From Frankiales bacterium (GTDB lineage: Bacteria; Actinomycetota; Actinomycetes; Mycobacteriales; SCTD01): a stretch of 19,239 nucleotides of DNA. The position numbers were made by a program, and so were the translations under genes. The notes under the pieces are model-generated. The model was not told where the DNA came from, did not search any database, and saw only the letters and a list, made by a program, of their open reading frames with translations. The first letter of the stretch is position 1. Each line of letters starts with the position of its first letter. The stretch lies in the NCBI GenBank assembly GCA_025464695.1, contig JAODNQ010000134.1:1-19239 (forward strand), read 5' to 3'. Positions 15,288 through 19,239 of the stretch are shown in pieces.

Positions 15288-15774
15288 TGGAGCTCGGCAG
15301 AGCGGTCTGACGCTCCGGCAGCAGGAGCGCATCGAGCAGGCGCTCGAGCGCATCCGCGAGGAGAACGGCCTCGACGTCAGCGTCCTCGTCGGCGACCTCG
15401 AGCTGACGTCGCTGGACCAGTTCCGCGCGGCCGCCGAGAAGCTGCACGCCGCGCTCGGCGAGGAGCGGTCCCCGACGGCGGTGCTCGTCGTGGTCGCCCC
15501 CGGCCAGCGCCGGCTCGAGGTCGTGACCGGCCCCGGCATCCGCCGCCGGGTCCCCGACCGCGTCTGCGCGCTCGCCGTCCTGTCCATGACGAGCGCCTTC
15601 GGCGGCGGCGACCTGTCCGGCGGCATCGTCGACGGCCTGCGGCAGATCGCCGACGCGGCGGGCAAGCGCAGCGAGCTCAGCCCGGCCGACGCCAAGAGCG
15701 CGCAGCTCGCGGTCCGCGCCGACGCCCTCGGCGGGCACAACGCTCCCGCGCACGGGGCCGGCGCCGCGCACTAG
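15274..15774 (+). CDS. DUF5130 family protein (TPM-domain-like)
   Basis: A 166-residue soluble protein with no signal peptide or helix long enough to cross a membrane. After a helix (LRQQERIEQALERIREENG) it has alternating strands and helices, including LDVSVLVGDL, AVLVVVAPGQRRLEVVTG and AFGGGDLSGGIVDGLRQIADA. This layout fits DUF5130, an actinobacterial family distantly related to TPM domains. GTG 15274 has a strong GAGGAGG (15262-15268) 5 bases upstream, and the gene overlaps the end of the ctaJ-like gene by 14 bases in another frame, so the two are co-transcribed. The function is unknown. From memory, M. tuberculosis Rv2468c is the counterpart and lies in the same convergent arrangement with pepN. 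The C-terminal tail is rich in Ala, Gly and His. Confidence 0.82.
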   Translation: MATGSGARQSGLTLRQQERIEQALERIREENGLDVSVLVGDLELTSLDQFRAAAEKLHAALGEERSPTAVLVVVAPGQRRLEVVTGPGIRRRVPDRVCALAVLSMTSAFGGGDLSGGIVDGLRQIADAAGKRSELSPADAKSAQLAVRADALGGHNAPAHGAGAAH

Positions 15775-15787
15775 CTCCACGGCACGC

Positions 15788-15821
15788 ACGAGGCCGGGTC
15801 CCCGCGGGGACCCGGCCTCGT
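15788..15821. terminator. 34-base perfect palindrome, probable bidirectional terminator
   Basis: ACGAGGCCGGGTCCCC at 15788-15803 is the exact reverse complement of 15806-15821, and the central GC completes the palindrome. Folded, it gives a stem of about 15 pairs with a CGCG loop. It lies between the stops of the convergent DUF5130 (15774) and pepN (15838) genes, so it can serve both. No long T-run follows on either side, as is common in actinobacteria. Confidence 0.88.
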
Positions 15822-15837
15822 CGTTGCTCGGGCAGGT

Positions 15838-18369
15838 CTAGCCGGCGGCGGCGTCCCGCTCCCGGGCCCGCAGCGCCCGGACGACGCTGTCGCGCCCCTC
15901 GAGGAGCAGGCGGGACAGGGCGGCGGGGACGTCGGGGTGTGCCGCCAGGTGGGCGTCGGTCTTCTCGACCACGGACCGGTCGACCACCAGCGACGGGTAC
16001 AGCCCGACGACGACGTTCTGGGCCATCTCGGCGGTGCGGCCCTGCCACACGTCCTGCACGACGTCGAAGTAGCGGTCGACCCAGGGCTCCAGCAGGTCGA
16101 GCTGCTCGCTCTGCCAGAAGCCGCCGATCACGGCTGCCTGCACGGCGTTGGGCAGGGTGTCGTCCTCGACGGCCAGCGCCCAGGCCGCCTCCTTGGCCGC
16201 CACCGTCGGCATGGACGCGCGTGCGGCCGCGGCGTGCCGCTCGCCGGCCGCCGTGGCGTCCCGGCGGAGCTCGGCGACGACCTCCGCCTCGCCCGCGCGG
16301 CCGACCGAGACCAGCCGGCGCAGCAGGTGCCAGCGCAGCTCCGCGTCCACCGCGAGGCCGGGCAGGGTGCGCGTGCCGTCGAGCAGCCCGCTCAGCAGGT
16401 CGAGCTGGTCGTCGCTGCTGGCAAGGCTGCCGAGCGCTCGGGCCCAGGCCAGCTGGACGTCGCCGCCGGCCTCGGCCCGGGTGAGCTCCTCCGCGGCGAA
16501 GGCCGCGAGCCGGGTGCGGCCGGTCGGGGCCCAGGCGGGGTCGGCGAACAGCGTGACGGCGCTCGTCGCCTGGCGGACCAGGGACTGCACCAGGCCGATG
16601 TCGGTCTCGCGGCCGATGCCCGCGAGCACCAGCTGCAGGTAGTCGCGCGCCGCCATCTCGGCGTCCCGCGTCATGTCCCAGGCGGCCGCCCAGGCGAGCG
16701 CGCGCGGCAGGGAGTCCTCGATCGCGCCGATGTGCTCGGTGACCGTGGCGAGCGACCGCTCGTCGAGCCGGACCTTGGCGAAGGTGAGGTCGTCGTCGTT
16801 GACCAGCACGAGGTCGGGCTGGCGCTCCCCGACCAGCCCGGGCACCTCGGTCTTGGCGCCGACGACGTCCAGTTCCTCGCGACCGGTGCGCACCAGGCGG
16901 CCGTCGACGAGGTCGTACAGGCCGACGGCGACCCGGTGGCTGCGCAGCGTGGGCCACTCGGCCGGCGCCTCCTGCAGCAGCGAGAAGGCGGTGAACGTGC
17001 CGTCGGCGCCGGTCTCGAACGACGCCCGCAGGGTGTTCACGCCGGCGGTCTCGAGCCACTCCGCCGAGAAGGCCGACAGGTCGCGGCCGGAGGAGGTCTC
17101 GAGCTGCCGCAGCAGGTCGGGCAGCTCGGTGTTGCCGTAGGCGTGCTCGACGAAGTACGTCCGCAGCCCGGCGAGGAAGGCGTCCTGGCCGACCCAGGCG
17201 ACGAGCTGCTTCAGCACCGACGCGCCCTTGGCGTAGGTGATGCCGTCGAAGTTCACCTTGACCGCCTCGATGTCGACCATGTCGGCCGCGATCGGGTGCG
17301 TGCTCGGCAGCTGGTCCTGCCGGTAGGCCCAGGTCTTCTCGGTGTTGGCGAAGGTGGTCCAGGCGTTGGTCCAGCGGGTGGCGCTCGCCTGCGCCAGCAC
17401 CGACATGTAGGTCGCGAAGGACTCGTTGAGCCAGAGGTCGTCCCACCAGCGCATGGTCACGAGGTCGCCGAACCACATGTGCGCCATCTCGTGCAGCACG
17501 GTCTCGGCCCGGCGCTCGTAGGCGGCGTCGGTGACCTTGCTGCGGAAGACGTAGTCCTCGAGGAACGTGACCGCGGCGGCGTTCTCCATCGCGCCCGCGT
17601 TGAACTCCGGCACGAACAGCTGGTCGTACTTGCCGAACGGGTAGCGGAACCCGAAGACTTCGTGGAAGTAGTCGAAGCCCTGCCGGGTGACGAGGAACAG
17701 CTCCTCGGCGTCGAGGTGCTCGAACAGCGAGCGGCGGCAGAACAGGCCGAGGCGGATGCCGTCGTGGTCGCTGAACACCGACGAGTACGGGCCGGCCACG
17801 AGCGCGGTGATGTACGTCGACAGCGGCTTCGTCTCGGAGAAGGTCCAGGTGCCGCCGGACTGCTCGCCGACGCCGCCGCTCACGCAGGTCCAGTCATCGG
17901 GCGCGTGCACGACCAGGCGGAACACCGCCTTGAGGTCGGGCTGGTCGAAGCAGCCGTACATCCGGTGCGCGTCGAAGGTCTCGAACTGCGTGTAGAGGTA
18001 GACGCTCCCGTCGACCGGGTCGACGAACCGGTGCAGCCCCTCGCCGCTGCGCATGTAGGCGCAGTCGGCCTCCACGACGAGCACGTTCTCCGCGGCCAGC
18101 CCGGACAGCTGCAGCCGGTCGCCGTCGAAGCCCGCGGGGTCGACGTCGACACCGTTGAGCACCGCGCGGCGCAGGCCGGGGGCGGTGAGGTCGAGGTGGG
18201 TGGAGGCACCGGGCTCGGTGCAGGAGAAGCGGACCGTCGACGTCGAGACGAACGTCGTCCCCGTGCTCTGGTCGCGCAGGTCCAGCTCGACGTCGTAGGA
18301 CGCCACGATCAGCAGGCGCGCGCGCTCACGGGCCTCGGCCCGGGTGAGGTTGTTCGAGGAGGTCACCAC
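15838..18369 (-). CDS. pepN: Aminopeptidase N (M1 family)
   Basis: An 843-residue zinc metallopeptidase that removes N-terminal residues from peptides in the cytoplasm. The exopeptidase motif GAMEN is at 259-263. The zinc site is HEMAH (His293, Glu294, His297) with the third ligand Glu316 in LWLNESFATYM, and the likely catalytic Tyr379 is in FDGITYAKG. The N-terminal beta domain covers about 1-200 and a long ERAP1-like helical domain about 530-830. Length and the start NLTRAEARERA match actinobacterial PepN. Two adjacent GTG codons (18369 and 18366) are possible; GGGAG lies 6 bases before the first, which I chose. There is no signal peptide. The gene follows the GH6 gene after 67 bases and ends at the palindromic terminator. 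Codon use is like the rest of the window. Confidence 0.96.
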   Translation of the reverse strand: MVTSSNNLTRAEARERARLLIVASYDVELDLRDQSTGTTFVSTSTVRFSCTEPGASTHLDLTAPGLRRAVLNGVDVDPAGFDGDRLQLSGLAAENVLVVEADCAYMRSGEGLHRFVDPVDGSVYLYTQFETFDAHRMYGCFDQPDLKAVFRLVVHAPDDWTCVSGGVGEQSGGTWTFSETKPLSTYITALVAGPYSSVFSDHDGIRLGLFCRRSLFEHLDAEELFLVTRQGFDYFHEVFGFRYPFGKYDQLFVPEFNAGAMENAAAVTFLEDYVFRSKVTDAAYERRAETVLHEMAHMWFGDLVTMRWWDDLWLNESFATYMSVLAQASATRWTNAWTTFANTEKTWAYRQDQLPSTHPIAADMVDIEAVKVNFDGITYAKGASVLKQLVAWVGQDAFLAGLRTYFVEHAYGNTELPDLLRQLETSSGRDLSAFSAEWLETAGVNTLRASFETGADGTFTAFSLLQEAPAEWPTLRSHRVAVGLYDLVDGRLVRTGREELDVVGAKTEVPGLVGERQPDLVLVNDDDLTFAKVRLDERSLATVTEHIGAIEDSLPRALAWAAAWDMTRDAEMAARDYLQLVLAGIGRETDIGLVQSLVRQATSAVTLFADPAWAPTGRTRLAAFAAEELTRAEAGGDVQLAWARALGSLASSDDQLDLLSGLLDGTRTLPGLAVDAELRWHLLRRLVSVGRAGEAEVVAELRRDATAAGERHAAAARASMPTVAAKEAAWALAVEDDTLPNAVQAAVIGGFWQSEQLDLLEPWVDRYFDVVQDVWQGRTAEMAQNVVVGLYPSLVVDRSVVEKTDAHLAAHPDVPAALSRLLLEGRDSVVRALRARERDAAAG

Positions 18370-18402
18370 CGCAGTCTCCCACGCTGGAGCCTGCGCACGC
18401 CT

Positions 18403-18418
18403 CCGCGCGAGGGCGCGG
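18403..18418 (-). terminator. Small hairpin after the GH6 gene, weak terminator candidate
   Basis: CCGCGC (18403-18408) and GCGCGG (18413-18418) form a 6-pair stem with a 4-base loop, 18 bases past the GH6 stop and before pepN. It could end the GH6 transcript or be a chance pairing in GC-rich DNA. The 67-base gap (18370-18436) is otherwise featureless to me and may hold a pepN promoter. Confidence 0.25.
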
Positions 18419-18436
18419 CGGACCCCGTCCCGGGGC

Positions 18437-19239
18437 TCAGCGGGAGCGCTGGACCAGGCCCACCGCGTAGCCCGCCCAGAAGCTGCCGGCCGACGGCTCG
18501 TCCCGCCCGCACGCGCCGTCGGACTCGCCCGGCCGCTTGACCCACAGCAGCGCGTCGACGACGGGGTCGGCGACCGGGCGGGAGGTGGTGCCCAGCGCTC
18601 GGCCCGCCGGGTTGCACCACGTGGCGTCGGCCGTCGGTCCGCGGCCGTTGCGGCTGGTGTCGACGACGGCGTGCAGGCCCGGCAGGCGGGCGGCCAGGGC
18701 GGCCGCGTAGCGGGTCGAGGCGGCGGTGGTCTGGAAGCCGGAGACGTTGACCGCGACGCCGCGCACCCCGGACACGCCGACCGTGCGGAGCCGCTGCGCC
18801 ACCACGTCCGGCGAGACCCAGTCCGCGTGCCCGGCGTCGACGTACGTCACCGCGGACGTGCCGCGCAGCACCTGCAGGGCGTCGCGCAGCAGGGCGAGCC
18901 GCTCGACCTGCCCGGCGGCGGACAGGCAGTCGAGCACCGTCAGTGCGTCCGGCTCGACGACGACGACGCTGCGACGGCTGCCGAGGGCCCGGGCGACGCT
19001 GCGGACCCACGCCCGGTACGACGCGGGCCGCATGCCGCCGGCGGAGTCGCCGCCGCAGTCGCGGTGCGGGACGGCGTAGAGGACGAACACGGGGACTGTG
19101 CCTGCCCTCGCGGCTGCCGCGGTGGCGCGGGCGACGACGGGCGCCGGGTCCGGCGTCCAGTCGCCCAGCCAGACCGACTGCGGCGCGCGCGCGACGACCT
19201 CGAGGGCGGTCGCCGTCGCGAGGTCTCCGCGACCCCGGG
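18437..19239 (-). CDS. Glycoside hydrolase family 6 cellulase (5' partial)
   Basis: The last 266 residues of a GH6 enzyme, an inverting endo- or exo-1,4-beta-glucanase; the frame runs off the right edge. Beginning from the edge: QSVWLGDWTPDP, the strand VPVFVLYAVPHRDCGG with conserved Asp60 (the Trichoderma Cel6A D175 position), VVVVEPDAL with acid Asp97 (D221 position), VDTSRNGRG (about 192-200) and LLWVKRPGESDG (230-241), then a normal C-terminal AGSFWAGYAVGLVQ. There is no carbohydrate-binding module at the C-terminus. Any signal peptide or N-terminal module is outside the window. GTG 19090 lies inside the conserved barrel and is not the start. Likely secreted, by analogy with the family. 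Endo- versus exo-action cannot be told from this part. Confidence 0.9.
   Translation of the reverse strand, partial: RGRGDLATATALEVVARAPQSVWLGDWTPDPAPVVARATAAAARAGTVPVFVLYAVPHRDCGGDSAGGMRPASYRAWVRSVARALGSRRSVVVVEPDALTVLDCLSAAGQVERLALLRDALQVLRGTSAVTYVDAGHADWVSPDVVAQRLRTVGVSGVRGVAVNVSGFQTTAASTRYAAALAARLPGLHAVVDTSRNGRGPTADATWCNPAGRALGTTSRPVADPVVDALLWVKRPGESDGACGRDEPSAGSFWAGYAVGLVQRSR

Noticed and set aside
15937..18540. Open frame of 867 codons on the plus strand opposite pepN
   Set aside because: It mirrors the pepN coding frame and has no recognisable domain.
1..19239. CRISPR arrays, tRNA or rRNA genes, insertion sequences, prophage or defence islands
   Set aside because: I saw no regularly spaced repeats, no transposase, integrase or restriction-system motifs, and no RNA gene signature. 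The lone HNH protein lies in a core gene setting.

Overview
The window is chromosomal DNA of very high GC content (over 70% by eye) with densely packed genes, frequent GTG starts and many 4-base stop/start overlaps. Together with a group II truncated haemoglobin, a DUF5130 protein, a CtaJ-like protein, an HNH protein of the 'VLNASYEPL' type, an M1 aminopeptidase and a GH6 cellulase, this points to a flagellated actinobacterium. Cellulomonas-, Kineococcus- or Quadrisphaera-like lineages would fit; the genus is a guess. I see no insertion sequence, prophage, tRNA, rRNA or CRISPR array, and no gene-free stretch of 300 bases or more.

Layout. (1) 1-3214, plus strand: the end of a chemotaxis operon, with cheB (5' end outside the window), cheR, a CheX-type phosphatase gene, cheY and a divergent CheX/CheC-like gene, nearly all overlapping or 1 base apart. 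(2) 3230-10163, minus strand: a six-gene unit read from right to left, coding a four-helix membrane protein, a prolyl oligopeptidase, an MscS-type channel, GlbO, a beta-phosphoglucomutase-like HAD enzyme and a GH65 glycoside phosphorylase. Four of its five junctions are 4-base GTGA or ATGA overlaps. (3) 10231-15774, plus strand: HNH protein, amidase, GNAT acetyltransferase, 4-alpha-glucanotransferase (malQ), a CtaJ-like membrane protein and a DUF5130 protein, ending at a 34-base perfect palindrome that probably terminates transcription from both sides. (4) 15838-19239, minus strand: pepN and, upstream of it, a GH6 cellulase cut by the window edge.

How the genes work together. The chemotaxis genes set receptor methylation (CheR/CheB) and the level and decay of CheY-P (CheY with CheX). 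GH65 and HAD form a standard pair: the phosphorylase releases beta-glucose-1-phosphate from an alpha-glucobiose and the mutase makes glucose-6-phosphate. MalQ and the GH6 enzyme add to a glucan theme, though they lie in other transcription units. The set glbO / HNH / ctaJ-like / DUF5130 / pepN keeps the order and relative orientation that I recall for Mycobacterium tuberculosis Rv2470-Rv2467, with extra genes inserted on both sides of the HNH gene.

Nothing here is clearly a new defence or mobile system. The best leads are the paired CheX-like proteins around a CheY with an altered switch position, the CtaJ-like/DUF5130 overlapping pair inside a conserved actinobacterial block, the bulged hairpin just before the HNH ribosome binding site, and the tightly coupled but functionally mixed minus-strand operon.
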